DNA of 64,000 nucleotides from Stichopus chloronotus. Lineage: Eukaryota > Echinodermata > Holothuroidea > Aspidochirotida > Stichopodidae. Positions 10,694-25,600 of the stretch are shown here, one piece after another. Location: assembly GCA_021234535.1 (NCBI GenBank), contig CM037843.1, positions 9,794,979 to 9,858,978 of the forward strand, read 5' to 3'. Under the pieces are notes generated by a model. That model was given only the letters and a program-made list of their open reading frames with translations. It was not told the DNA's origin and ran no database searches. Position numbers and translations under genes: made by a program. Each line of letters begins with the position of its first letter. Positions within the stretch are counted from its first letter, which is position 1.

Positions 10694-13600
10694 CTGAAAA
10701 TATAAAAAGTAAACGTCAATTAATAGAACTGAAAACGAAAGATGGCTTATTTTCCGCATTGCGCTATTGGGATTAGTTGCCATATACCATTACTAAACTA
10801 TTCGCAAAGATCTGTCTGTCTGTCTGTCTGTCTACTTGTTTGTCTGTCTGCCTGCATGTCTTTCTGTCTGTCTGTAGGTTGTCTATGTGTCTGTCTGTCT
10901 ATCTGTTTGTCCATCTATATGTTTGTCTATTGGTCTATGATTCTATTTGTCTATCTGTCAATCAACATTCTGAAATCAGGGAGTCAAGGTCAAAGGTCAT
11001 TTAGAGGTCGTTATGCCAATGTGTGAAAATGCATCTCCTTCCAGTGAGAACGTTGAATGATTTCGAAAGTTGGTGGCAAGGTTTCTTTTGCAAACCCTTC
11101 CTTCGGAGTGCACAGGGATTTTGGGATCCATTTGCATGTTGAAGAAAATTGACAGATTTAAGAAAAAAATTACTGAATCTCACAAAATACTCAAAGTTTC
11201 CTTTTAGAATAACATACAGCATCTCTACGGAGCATGAACGATAATTAAGACTAGTTATTAACTAACTGTAACTGCATATTACTTGAGGTACATGTGGTTA
11301 AACAGGGGTAAAGAGGGACAAAAAACTGGGGATACTTAGAGTTGTTTCGTAAAATTCAGGTTTTGCACAAAGGAGATTCCTCTACATTGATCAAAAATTG
11401 TTTAATGTGCCTTCAGATGTTTTCATCAATGGCTAACCCGATTCCTAATCACAAACTTAATCTTTAAGTAAGTCTTAACTGCAACATGGTTACATCAGTC
11501 ACAGGAGTGCACGTTGAATACGTAACAATCTAGAAGTGCATAGTCCTACATCAGAACTTTTGGAGCTGATCTTTGAAGGAAAGTAATGCAAAGATAGCTC
11601 GTTTAAAATACCAGAAAGCCAGAAGGCGAGTAATTCCTTGCCGACCAAATATTGGTTTGAAATCATAACTATCCAGCTGGATTGTGCAAAGGTTCCATGT
11701 TGACTGATAATTGTGGTAACTCATACGTTCCGTGATTGCAAAAAGGTATGCTTTTTCGCAGCACTGATAATAGTCAGTAAGATGATTTGTTGGAACTTGA
11801 GCTCTACACAATAGTTTAGTTTAGAAATAATGTCCTACCAAACCCAGAATGCAAGGAATAAAAAGTCTCTAAAAAAAGGATGCTGTGTCATGTAAAGAAA
11901 TCATTTTTAAGAGATTATCCTATTTGTGGCTATGAAGAAATTTGGTAAAATACCGGCAATATTCGTAAGCCTGTGTCAAAGCTTACCTTTCACCTCCACA
12001 AAAACAATAGGGAACATCTACTTAATATGACCAACACACAACAAGTATGGGGTCAGTCAACGTTACCCTTCTTTAGATATTGTGTTTACAAGGTAGCTAG
12101 CTAACTAGCTACTTAGCTACCTAGCTACCCAGCTGCATGCATACATACATACATACATACGTACGTACCTACGTACCTACCTACCTACTACCTACCTACC
12201 TACATACATACATACACACATACATACATACACGCACACACACACACACATATATATAAACACATACATACACACACACACACACACATACAATCAAAAG
12301 GTTTTTAAGTCCTTTCCGGGGAATCATTGCACCAGAGCGATCGCGACAGAATGAATGTTAACAACATTCCTAACAAACATTCAAAAGAAAGCTCCATTTT
12401 TGCGACAAACAAAGATCTTTTTCAAGTATTGCACGTTGGATACTGTACATTTTGATGCTTCCTCTACCAACGCTCATCTTATCAATCGAAAACCTGACTC
12501 TCAAATGACAAACTAACTTTTCGAAGGCTTTGCGGAAATGGAAATTAAAAAGGCCTTCATCAAGGCTCAATAATATATCCATGCACCAACTAAATGCACC
12601 TGATGAAGACCAGGATACCAGGATAATCAAGAGCATACACTCAACAAACTGTAAATTGAGAATCTCATAATGGTGCTAATTTAAAGATGTTTTCGTTCGA
12701 AAAGTACTCGAGAGAAAAAAAAAATCAGCACAACTCAGTCAATGAGACGCCTGGAGAGACATCGTGGTTATTATCACATAGTCAGAGCAAGTTGAGAAGT
12801 TGACAGAAATCAGGGTGAGTTAGTAGCGTAGGCTGAACAAGATCCTTCTCAAGTCGCAATGTTTTGTGTCAGGGCAACGTTTTCCATGAATCTTGGTTCC
12901 TCGCTCCACGAGGCTCCCCCCCCCCCCCCCCCCCCTCTGATCCTCTCATCCTTGGAAAAAAGATGCCAAGTACTACTCATCGAATCAAAATCGAATCAAA
13001 ACATTTTTTCAATCTGCAAATTTTCTGGTTCTCGGGAAACAAAAGAAAAATGTCCATTTATATCTTTCCTTTCAAAATGAACCTCAAACATATTTCTGCA
13101 CATTCATTCATCGTCACTCTAAACATGAAAGTGTGCTTTTTTACGTCATGCGTCATATATTCCTCTTACTTGGTCCTTTAAATTGCTAGGGAAGTTATGA
13201 GTAAATGTGTAAAAAAACAATTGCTCAAAGTTTTCATCAACTGTATATCAATATGCTGAAGAAAGTCTAGTACATTCAGGCACTTCAAAGATAACATGCC
13301 ACGATACCCTTCTGACCTTCGCAACCTGACTACGACATAATCCTGCTCACAAAATTGATGCACGTGGTTAATATTACCTACCAAACATCTGTTTTGGTGC
13401 TAAAAACGCCATCCAAGTAAGCTTCCGGTGGCATCCACTTGACAGGAACAAGGGAGTTTTTACTTTTCCTATAGTACTCTGACTTGTAAACGTCTTTGGC
13501 CATTCCGAAATCTCCAATTTTGGCTACCCTTCCTGGCCCTCTCGTTGTGAGGAGTATATTTCTTGCTGCTAAATCTCGATGAATAAATTTAAGAGACTCC

Positions 13601-16600
13601 AGGTACTTGCAGCCGTCCGCTACGTCGATCGCGATCCGAAGCAAGTCTGTAATTTTTAAAGTAGTTTTGTGCTCGAACGTCGGACGGTTAGCCTGAAGGA
13701 AGGTCTTCAAATCACCGCCTTCCATAAATTCCAAAACGAGAAACTTGGGAACACGTATGAAAGACACACCGACGAGTTTCACGATGTTGTAATGTTTCAA
13801 GCTTCCCAATAAAACGGCCTCCATCAAGAAATCATTTTTGTGCTCATCGGTTGCGTCTTTGCTCAATGTCTTTATAGCGACGCAGATGGATTCGTTCTTC
13901 TCTTTCGATGGGAAATACGCCCCTTTGTACACTTCACCGAACGCGCCGTTTCCCAGAGGGTGTAGTAGCTTCAGACTAGACCTCGGCAGTTCCGGAAAAT
14001 CTTCCTCTTTGATTGATTTTCTTGCTCCGTAGAGAGGATTTATCTCCGACATCACATTTTTCCTGAGGAGCGCGAGTTCATCTCTCAGCCTGTCCTCTTC
14101 TGTCCTCCTCGAAAAGACACGACACCAGAGGACCACCACCAGCAGGGCTACCATCGCCACCAGAGAAACGACAATTACGATCCAACACCACACTGGAATC
14201 AGTTGACCATTGCATCCATTTGCACCAACGTAAATCGGTACGAATGTTTCGTCCGGACACATTATCACCAACTCTATTAACACTTTCCCATGTCCAGCGA
14301 GGTTGACCCCACTTTCACCCGTTGGAGGTGAATAGCTTAGGTTGGTTACGAATGATAACCCTCCCCTGCCATTACCAGTAATGTTATCGACCAAACTGAC
14401 GTAACCGCCTGTGTATCCTCCCCCACCACCACCTGCCGTACAGCCACCACCACCCCCACCAAATCCACCTGGTACCTCCCATTCGTATTCATATTTTGCT
14501 TTTTGACAGCCGTTGCCCCCTCCTCCACCACTCACTAATGACTTTCCATTTGTTTTGCTATCGTCGTCGCCATACCATCCTCCTCCGGCACCAGGTATAT
14601 TAGTCACGGTAGAATCACCTTGTGACCCTCCACTAGTACCCGTCCCACTGTTGGTGGTGCTAAAAATACCATGTGATGTCAAATGCTCATCAGCAGGCCG
14701 ACTGAACGCCAGCCCTCCCCCTCCTCCTGCTATAACTAAGGGGAGCAATATTTGTTCCCACGACTCCGGATCACTTAAACTGCTACCAGATTGAAGTAGA
14801 GCCACGAATGATCCACCTCCACCCCCACCTCCCCCTCCAGCCGTTATGTTGCCAAGGCGTTTCTTTTCCCTTTCCGAAAGCTTCCCTTCACATATATCTT
14901 TTACCCCCGGTAGGGGAAAACTCCTCTCTGAACACGCGCTATGTCCAGCTTGACCTACAAGTATGACAAGCTTGGAACCGACGCTAAGATTGACAATAGC
15001 TTCGACAGATGCACCCCCGGATGGTCCTGGGTTTTCGACACCGCTGCCGCCGATGGCTCCAATTGCTGTTATTCTGTTCCAAAAAGGAGGTAAAGGAAAA
15101 AGTTCGTAAATTTTTAAAATCATTTGATTGCAGCGCAGTGAATCTTACTAACTTAAACGGCACGGCATGACATTTGCTAGCGAAGCAGAAAAACTGTGCA
15201 ATGCCACGAGGAAAATTGTCTGTTAAAGTTAGTCCTGTTGTATCTTCATTGATAACAATTGTACCAAATAATGTTGGCAATGGAAACAGGAAACAACAGC
15301 AAACCGTCACGTCTAAATGAATAACTTTTCTTTTTTAAAAAGAAGAAATATATATGCAGTATATGATTTATAGTCCATACTTATATAGGCCACTCTGAGG
15401 TACCGGCCATTCTTGTAAGCCTTCATATACTCGCACTGTTACGTTCGAGTGCAAATAGTAAAGGTCGCATTGTTGTTGAGTTGGGCCAGTTGGGCCGGTT
15501 TGACCACAGTTTGTGAAAAGGAATCTGGTAACATTTCTTCTTGCCAGTTGCAATCTGTCAGCATTTGGGGGCGGAGTCGACGTCAATTTCTTCGAAACTG
15601 GGAAACAAAGATATTACTTAGAACTCATTTCATCAAAAGATTGATTTTCTTTGTAAAAGCGATATAAAGCACACCAAGGAAATCAAATCAAAAAAGAGAC
15701 TTGTATAGGGAATGGGCGGGGTGTTGTTTCCCACGAAATGAAAGAAGAAATGCACAAAGCTCAGGATTTTGAGTTTTACTCTGAATTTCCAGACCAGGCC
15801 TACTGCACTATAGTCAAATTATTTAGAAATCGTCTGTCTGACGATTGTTTAATTCATAAATATATACATTACTAAATTTCTAAGTTCCTTCAACAAGGTA
15901 TTCAATTGTAATCCCACGGGTCGTCTGCTGCATCATCATGTGATAATATTGACAACATTCTGATTTCGCTTTTGAGTCACAATTTGAGCACCGATGTAAA
16001 ACTATTTATCACCCTCCGGCTCCATTGTTTTGTGTGTTCCTGACTGACCTCTTAGCGTAATTTCCTGGGGTGCGTATTCTGTACTATCCCCATAGCAACG
16101 ATTATCATTACCATTACTACTTCTCGCCCCATGCAGTAAAGGATTTGTTTACCTCCTATCCCGTATCTTTCTTCCTTTTCCTGGTAGGTTGTAGTATCAC
16201 TTAGGTCGGCGGCTACAACAGACGTAATGTCTGATGGGTACATTGTGCTCATTAGATTTCCGACTCGGCATTGATGGAACGTATCGATAGTTCGATTGTC
16301 GATATCGATATTGAAACAGCCAGCACTCATGGAAATATCGTCAATCGCGATATCACCCTTTCTACTGGATCCAAAAGGTTTTATTGATCCTTCAAATTGT
16401 AGAAAATATCTGGAAACAAAAGTTAGGGAGAAGAAAGAAAAAATATATTACAATATATTGTATTGGAATATATTGTATTGGAATTTTCTTTTAAAATAAT
16501 TGTTCCATGTTTTCATCGAATGGCCATCTTTACTTCGTATTTAATGTAATTGTGGCCTAAACACATAAACATAGGTCTGCGGAGAGGAGGGGGGGGGGGA

Positions 16601-19600
16601 TTGTATCCTTGCTAAAATATACCTTTTTAGGGAAAATTTGGAATATTTTCAGATTATCAGGACTACTGAATTGACAACTAGAATGGTCTATTTTGGAGGA
16701 TAAGGACTCACCAAAACGTGACAGTAACATTTTAAAGACAATTAATTATCCATCTTTACATCTTATAATACAAAGATGAGATTAACAAAAATACTTTTTT
16801 GGGCAAAAGTAAGATCTTGGTAAAATGACAATTTCCAAAGTCGATCATTTGACAAGTTTATCAAATCGCCAAATTTCAGATTTTTGTCATGTTGACGAGA
16901 TGAAAGTCGTCGAAATCTCATTTCTTCAAAAAATTTTCATTTTGTCGAGATGGTTCTTTTTTCTTTTGCATGTCACTTCTACGTAGTATTAAATTTCCCG
17001 CTAAAAAATATTGCGAGAGAGTCAATCGAAATCGAAAGGTGTACCTTTTAGTAAAGGTCTTTTCAATTGATACAGTTACTTTCTCCCAGCCTGAGTTGAC
17101 GTCTTCTCTTCGCTTGCGAATGTAGTGCAGACGGCTTGCTTCCTCGTTGTCCTCCTCTATGGCGTAGAGGGACAAAGAATAAATCCGATCGCCGTAGAAA
17201 TGGTAGTAAAATGTTACCTATCACGAAGAAAAAGAACTTTCAACGTATTTCCAGCCCCATTAGCACAGGGTGGGGTTACATTACGAGACGTGTACGATTC
17301 TATACACATAAGAGAAAGTTTTTCATTGGGTTTTATTCACACTTGGTTAACATCATAAAAAAAAAAATGCACCGCTCACTCAAGTAAAGTTAATATTCTA
17401 CCTGGCAGTCCATGGATCCATCTTCTGAAGACGACGCTGGCTGAAATAACGGACTTATCAGTAGCGCTGTAAAATCTTTCCTTGAAACCATGTCGCTTGC
17501 CTCAGTGTATACGTAATACCCTGCCGAAATGACGTCATAATGGTAAATTAAAATCAACTGAGAAGTTATGTTCGTATAATACCATAGCTACACGCCAGTT
17601 AACGACGGTGGCTCAGTAATCGCCACTTGTGATAGAGGTAGCTGTATACGCTCCTCGTCCAACCTGAGCCTTTAATCCCGAGTTCATTATTTCACGTCAT
17701 CCTGCATAGATATCGTACCACAATATATATACAAGGTAATGAACAAAGACAAAAAAATTCACAGGACTGGTGAAACCTATGTAATTGGAGAACGAACTGA
17801 AAGTAAGCACAGTGGTAAAGTGGAGATAAGGGCGATAGGTGTACGAGAGGTACGATCACGTTACACGGATAGAACAACTTATCAGTCACTTATATCCCAC
17901 AGATGACGCTCCACTTGCTACATCAAACATTTTGGGTATCTAAAACATACTTTGGAGGTAAATGAGGTATAATACCATTTGATGTGGACAATGTGTGATC
18001 GACGTCGGGTCCTGTTGCATTCGTCTTGGTTGTTCCCTTATGACGTATCCAAAACTCATTAGATGGTCGCCATCCGCACATACCCCTTTCAAAGTTGCAA
18101 ATTGATCCCAAAGGATATTCATCTACAAGAGAAAGAAAATTCAGGCTATACGTCAAATTTTCAACATTCCCCAATGTCAAAGTTTATATTTCTCTTAGTC
18201 CTGTCAGGTTTCAGATAGTCATTTCAAAAGTAAACGTCACGGTCATTAGGATATCAAATGACCATTTAAATGAAAAACAACTACCTAGCAACCCAAACCC
18301 CAACACGTCAACCAATCCTCCTAATACACGCGAAACTGTAGACGGTACTTCTCTTCCTCCGTGGGGGGGGGGGGGGATTATTGCATCTCTCTTCGTTCGC
18401 TTGCGACATGGAAACTTGAGTAAGTCTAAAGGAAAAACACTATTATTTTACTAGGACCAAGCGCTTCCCCTCCTATTTTAGTGCATCGGTACATGTTTGT
18501 CCACTGCTGGATTTGCCACTATAAATGAATAAAATGGACCCGTTCGTTGTAACCTTTGTGACATCGTTGAATGGCATATCTGCTACTGTGGTCTTATCTC
18601 TCTTAATTCCTAATGCTATTATGGGTTGCAGAACTGAAATACTTACAAAAACCAATTGAAAGTTCTTCTTATTTCAACCTATTGACTAGTCTTTATTTCC
18701 CATTATATTTCTATTTTTCCATCTGGTTAAGTCATATTTAATTGTTATGTTTGCACTATATAACACGCACACAGAGTTTTTCCTCACGTCACTCTTCTAC
18801 AAATTTACGTTTCTTCAACTACTGTACATCCCGATTTTCTGTTTACATACAACTACTGTATTGGCTACTTTACGACTAAGCGTAGTTTATTTAGCCATGT
18901 GTCTAGAATTGTTGTAGAGTTGTCACAAAGGCTAATTTCACTACGAGACAACCTTTCAAGGGTTGTCATTCGACAAAGAAATAGAGAAAAAAATCACTTA
19001 AAATACATCGCCATTTTAAATGTGCGACCTAGTTTATGATTTAATGAGATGTCATTCAGTTTCCCAACTTATGAATCTCATTAATGGTTAATGATTAAAT
19101 ATCATTCACTTTCCCCCAAAAGATTGTGTAACGAACGGGCAAACAAACAAGCAAACAAACAATTAGATAACAACAGTCCGGAATGCTTATATACAGGCCC
19201 CGGGGACTCAAGTCTCTCCAGCAGCAAAACAATGAGATTTGGAAGATAATGATGATGGAATTAAGAAAGGGAGAAAAGAGATGAGGAGGAAAGGGTGAAT
19301 ATGAGGAGAAAATACAGAGGACCTTTGACTGCAAAAATATGAACTCATGTACACTCTTGATGGATTGGTACCAAAAATTAAGATGTAAATTGATTCTATA
19401 AGTCGCTGTGAGAGTTTTGTAAACATTTACCCTTCGATTGAAAACAAAAACACATTTGCGGCCCTACTTTACAAAGAGTTACACACAAATGCACTACAAA
19501 ACATATTTAGGAAAGATAAGGTATGACCTTAGGTTGAATTGGCTCCACGCATGCGAACCAGCCTATTAAACGAAACTATATTCTGCAGTGTGCACTACGT

Positions 19601-22600
19601 AATGGAAGCTACGAACTACCGTACAATATCACTGGCGCCGGTGTGACGTTCGGTGACGTCATATTGGTCAATACGTCATTACTGGAGTTAAATGAGCACC
19701 CGTCAGAAGAAACAATTAAGTAATAATAAATCAACACCAGGGAAACACCTCCTGGGCACCGCAAGTTGAGGTTTGAGGCCAGCGGTGGCATTTGACATGA
19801 ACGAAAAACTAGGATAAAAATAATAAAGGACGATGAACCAATGAGGTTTATTTGTTTTTGTAATTTTGCAGGGAAGATAGCTCCCAATTAACAATCCTTA
19901 TTTGATTACGCTGTGGGGCATTTCTTAATTGACTGCGCCTTTGAATGTGTGGGTCACTGTGAAATGAAAAAATCAGAAGTATACGTAATGCCAAGGTTTA
20001 CGAGTCACGGTGGATTTCTCTGAGACATAATTTCACGCATGGTGGCTCTTGCAGCATCATGATTTATATATGGTCGAAACAATAGCATGATAAAGACATT
20101 TGAAATGGATTGCAGAATGACCAAGGGGGAAAAAATAACTGTGACGCCGTGGTATACTCCACTTTGCCTCATGACGGGAGTAAATTTTTAAAAGATTATT
20201 TGGTTATGATTACCAATTTTTTTACATATTATTTTAATCATTAACGTCTACACTCATATTCGTTGGCTGGTTGTAACTGCAACGACATATCATATAGACA
20301 TCAAATACACGGTACCATCACAAACAACAATAACAACTATTCCGACGGACACTCGTTTACAGAATGAACTATCGAAATAAAACTAACACGTTAAATTGAA
20401 TGAACATAACTACCGTAACCACGACAAAACTGAGTTAGTCCTTCAATTTACAATTTATGCGATTTAGGTTAATCTAACCCTTATGGATAGATAACGACCA
20501 ACACGAGACTAGAACCGATAAAGGAACTATATATATTGACGCTTCAGTCTCAAAGTTGAAAAATGTATCACGACCGTTCTGCTCTGATTCAGTATTTATT
20601 TATGTGCACAATGTATGATTAAACGTCGAAAAACCCAAATCTAAAACCCAAACTGAACATTAGCGGTTATTAATTGTTACCCATAAATCACGTGTAATGG
20701 AAGGAACCTCGGCAGTGCTTCTTATTTTATATGGATTTTCCTGTCAATGATCTTCACCTCATTCTTAATTTTATTTTAAAAAGACAGAAAAGTGCAAAAG
20801 ACTTAATCATGGATCAATCTGACATTATTTCTTTATAAATTATGTATTATCCACTAACCATGTGATTATACTCAATTGGGAATACATATCGAAGAGCTAT
20901 AAGTTTTTTCCTCACACCGTGATCTTCTGTCATTGTTCGATATGGGTTAACGTTTTATAAGGACACATTTCTGTCACGAACTAATGACAGTGAGCTGAAG
21001 TGATATCTCTATCAATTTCGGAAACCCTGGAAACTCGCAAAGTTGAATTTAGTATTATACGATCATGTAAATTACAGCCAGTATCACTAACAACATTAGT
21101 GTCATCTCCAGTGGATGTAAATGCTCTTCAAGATGCCTATGTTCTCAGGAATGATGTATGGTTGAGATGCAAATGATGAAGGAGATGATTACAACGAGAT
21201 GTAAAACATTAATTCAACGTTGATTTGAAAATAAAACAGGCAATATTGGGTTTTTCAGGACTTTCGAGCAAAACTATAACTCTTTCAGAATGCAGCGTAG
21301 TTGTCCGACGATCCCTCGACGCTTGAAACTCCGAATGATAGCTGACAAACCAAATGTTCTACTAGCCTCAATAATGTCAACTCAATCACTTCGAAATGTG
21401 AAAAGCACATTTTCTCTTTGCTATTTGTATTCTCTTGTTTCTCCTAATTTTAATTCACAATAGGTTACCACGGTGAGCAAAAAAAAAAAGAAAAAAAAAG
21501 AAGTTGCTATACAAAAATGAAGGAAACATAAACAAAATAACTTGTGAAAGTGAAGAAGTGACAAATCCTTTGCTTGGGTTTTATTCCAAATGACGACAAG
21601 TTTTTTTACTTGAGAGGAAGTGAGAACTACTGTGAAGAAATAACAAAAGCAGAGATTAAAGTATTCTGACGACACTGCCTCTCATGTCCTTTTGTACTTA
21701 AAATTAAAGAAAATGTGTAAGAAACGGAAAAGATATTGTAAAAAGATCTTATAGTTTGATTCTCCGACTTTTCTACGTAGAGATCAAATATCAACCAAGC
21801 AGCTCTTATCGAGTCTCACTTCGGTTGTTAATTTCGACCGTTCGTAACAGTAGAAATGTAAATCATAACCCAATTACCAACGATTCAAGAGAAATTATAC
21901 GAAAAAAAAAGAGCCCTCGAAATGGAAAGAAAACTCTCTATCTATCAAGACAGTACGATCGATAACCCAGTTTTAAGTTTAACGAATGTGGATTAAAGTT
22001 TAAATAAACAGAAGGGCTGATACGTTTACTGGATGTGATATCCAGGTCTGTCCCCTACACAAAGATCTATGTGACCAGATTCGTAACTATTTTAGGCAAG
22101 TAGTTTAAATTGATTTCATCGTCCTCCGTGGTTGGCAACGTACCATTTATTCAAAACTTAGCAAATTAAGAAAGGGCGGTTCCATTGACAGCATGTACTC
22201 CCCCTGAAATACACACCAATGGTATTTTGTGACTCAGAGTATATCTTCCCCCTCAAAAACGCGCGCTAATGAGATTGCCGCCAAACGCACATACAGAAAC
22301 ACGTACGCACAGAAACACGTACGCACACAAACCAAATTGCACAGATTCCTTGCCTGCCCTTGGCAAGGAACGAATACAAAATGGAACTGTCGCCCTCTGT
22401 ATCCCTGCTCAGGGTTAAGAGAGTGGAACAGGGGTAATATTGACGTCCTTGATAAATTTATCACTGAGCACTTAATGGCAGCCGTGATGTCGTAGTCAGC
22501 GTGTTTCTAAATGTGAGTGTCACGTTGTGGACGGTCGACTATACTTAGGGGTTTGAGCACACAAATACTCGACTGGCTTTAGCGCTGTTTTAGAGCTCAA

Positions 22601-25600
22601 CGTTATAGAGAATAATACAAAGGTCTGAACCCTCATAAGCCCCACAAGTGAAAAATAGAAACCGATAGATCCCATTTGGTTGTGGTGATTAAATCTAGGA
22701 CCATTAGTGGGAAAGGAAATAAAAAAAATAAACCTACCGTACACGCTTTCATACAATAGCGTTCACGTCGAGCAATATCGAATACGTAACTCCGGTTTAG
22801 TTTTCGAAGGATTATTGTTCCGCATGTTTAGTTACCCAGTCAGAAAAGTGCAAAGACTGATTTAAGAAATCATTTTTTTTTTCTTTTAATTTTATAGCCG
22901 CTTTCGTACTTGGTTCATTTTTATCGGAACCTTGCGATAAAAGAAATAACACAGTGAAGATGGCGTGTGAAGCAACGTGATACGAAAATCGTTAATACTT
23001 GAAAATTTCACTTTGTTGGATTACTCAGTGAGCGTGAAATTGGAGATCCGAGTACAAACTAAACGCTATCATCACGTCATGACTTCGTCACAACTTTGAG
23101 TTTAATTAAGAAAAACAGTTAACTTTGTGCCTCACGTTATTTGCAAAATCACATATTTTCGATCTGGAGGTTTTATTACCCGTGTCTAAGTAGATAAAAT
23201 GTTTGATGATTTACAGGTTAAATGCAATTTCACAAGATCTCGCGTTTTCTTTGTCTCCATAGCAACTTGGCCTTGTGTTGCAATATTTACCTATTGCTGT
23301 ATTAGTAAACATAACATTCACAAGCTGGTCTTAAAGTAAACAATTTCGTCTCTCGTCTGCGAGAATTTAAAGCATATGATAACACATTTCGTATATTTTG
23401 AATTAAAATTTTTAAAAACGAACGGATTATTCTCCTTTTGTCTGTCAGTCTGTAAATAAAGTATACCGGTGTCTCACTGTGACCGTTTTACCTTCACCCC
23501 CAAATTTACTCAAATCGTGGACAAACTCGTGTACCTCCATAGCATGTATTCACGTTCTAAACAAGTGTAGCTAATTTCTGTTGCTTCATATGAGCAAAGA
23601 AAACAAAATTGATTTCTTTCAGTTCGTTTGCCCGACTAAAATTGGATTTAATCTGCCACTCTTTACTTTCCACTTTTCGGTTAAATTCGGTTAAGCCTTT
23701 TCGTCTGTAATTTGCACAAATGACTGAATAAACAGCGACGTACTTCGGTAGGCTAACTTTGAGTCCAGAATACAAACACGCTTAGGATAAAAACATCTGA
23801 AGATGAAGTTCTTTGCGAGAGGCGCATGCGATGCTTTCGTTTTAGGGGTTTGCATGTTTGGACACGATCGATAAGAATTCCCAGTAATTTAAGGAACAGG
23901 AGACCTTCATTTGCTGGCCCCGTGTTGTCACTAAGATGTATGATAATTACTCCATTTTGAACTTTAAATTTTGAAATGGGAGACAGGTGAAGAGAAATTG
24001 CCTCTGCTCGTTACTACGGCAACGTATTACTTTAACGTTCCCGAGGTGACGTCACTGATGTAAATTCTAAAGATGGCGAACAGGGCAAGTGCTGTGAATG
24101 GAGAGCGTGTGCTTTTAATTCCGTGCGAGAGGCAGTATCAGGCGTGAACAGAAAATATAGTAGACTTAGAACAGGTCGAATTCCCACGTTTATGACACTT
24201 AGGACAGCATAGACAAACTCTATTCATCCTCATCTGGTTATGGTGTCTTTCCCTCCTGATTTCAAAATACTTGTTGAACTTCCATGTATCATTTACTCTG
24301 ATGTGTTATAGTTCGGACTGATACAGTATGTGATTCTGTAAAATTTAAAGGAAAGTAAATGACTTAGCAAGTATATCGCTAAACCTGAACGAGAGCTAAT
24401 TTAGCAAGAGCGCACACCGTGTGGGGGCCTCACAATAGAGGGCCTCACTACATGTTAAACTAAGAATACAATCATCTAAGAGCATCACGTCTACGTTTGA
24501 CTATACGTGGGTGACTCCTTATCTTTAGGCAGATGATTGATGCGTGGGGGAAGGGGGGGGGGGGAGAACAAGCAGTAACGACTCTATCTAGGCGTAAACA
24601 TGCCCTGTGGAACTACAAAAAGAAGGGGGGGGGGGGCGGTAAGTGCCTGCAGAACTATTACGGGATGAGCGCCACTATGCGGTTGACGCGGAGCGTCCAA
24701 GAAAACTTTAACTTAACACCCCCCCCACCACCCACACCTCAGATGGCCGACAACGTCACTTTCCGGATGTTTCAAACTGCCAGTACCCATTCTTGAAAAG
24801 GGGATCTGTCTGCTCTTTCTAAATAAGAAAAAAAGGTCAGTCTATGACAAATGGTAATACATAACAGATGGGTTGAGGTGATACAAGAATCATGATAAAT
24901 TGTGCATCCTAGCTCCTAGCTCTTCAGTCCATTTATTCTTGGAGCAAGAGGCAAATTATGGAGACAAACATACCTTTAGTACAACATTTTTTTTTCCTGA
25001 GGGTCTATGCACTTCCACTAAGAATAGTTTAGTTTGTTGTTTTTTTTTTTGTTTAGTTTCAGGTTACAATATTGGTGGGGGGAGACAAATGTGTTAGTGT
25101 CACCCTTCATTCAAAACGTGTTTGGGAATGTCACCGTTTCTTCCCCGGCCCCTTACCCTATCAACGCCCATGAGCACTAGGCCAATTAATGCCTTAGGCC
25201 TAGCTATGTACCGAAATTGGCAATTTTTGCCCACAATGGTTAAATGTAGTGCGATTGAAGAGGCAAGGAGTTAACTGTCTTCAATCTTGCATGAGAGTAA
25301 TCGCTCGGTTTGATTCACATCTGAGTACTACTGTATGACGTAATCATCGCTGCAATGCTTGCAGAGCGATAAGGTTGGGCACATGGTGGTATGGATGTGT
25401 AACCGAGACACTACCTACACAGAGATAGAAATATCAATGTCAGCCGAAAGAGACAGAGAGCGCGCGCCCCTACCCTACTCGGTCTCGCGCTTTCTTCAGT
25501 GTCCAACGTTGAGCTTTTGTAACCTGAACTGTTCGTGTGAATCACACCATCCATTCTATGCCGTATGTATTATTTACATTACATTTTCGTTATCTCCCTT

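Larger units (their letters stand above)
10694..13381 (-). other. ALK intron 8
   Basis: GT-AG intron of 2.7 kb separating the kinase core exon from the last exon. It holds two microsatellites, a fragment of the ggtcaaaggtca repeat and a C20 tract at 12916-12935. No further exon is needed, because phases match across it. Confidence 0.8.

Noticed and set aside
10742..11026. Cys/Leu/Ser-rich frames on the + strand
   Set aside because: They come from the CTGT microsatellite and carry no coding signal.
12859..13181. Overlapping frames across the C20 tract
   Set aside because: Pro runs come from the homopolymer; the region is receptor intron 8.
14513..14794. Proline-rich + strand open frames opposite the poly-glycine exon
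   Set aside because: They are the complement of GGN glycine codons of the receptor's glycine-rich domain; the - strand frame matches ALK end to end.
17923..18180. Longer reading of the first MAM exon ending at a gtatgt donor near 17950
   Set aside because: The phase would create a stop in the next exon; the donor at AATG/gtatta restores the MAM consensus NGYYVY.
19609..19887. A - strand frame with SSDGCSF and several NxT sequons inside receptor intron 2
   Set aside because: Considered as an extra ectodomain exon, but no acceptor gives a phase 1-1 exon without a stop.
23256..23269. RFX X-box-like string gtctccatagcaac, and gttgctatgggaac at 30839
   Set aside because: Only one half-site fits the consensus in each, and the second lies inside receptor coding sequence; neither is near the ciliary gene MKKS.
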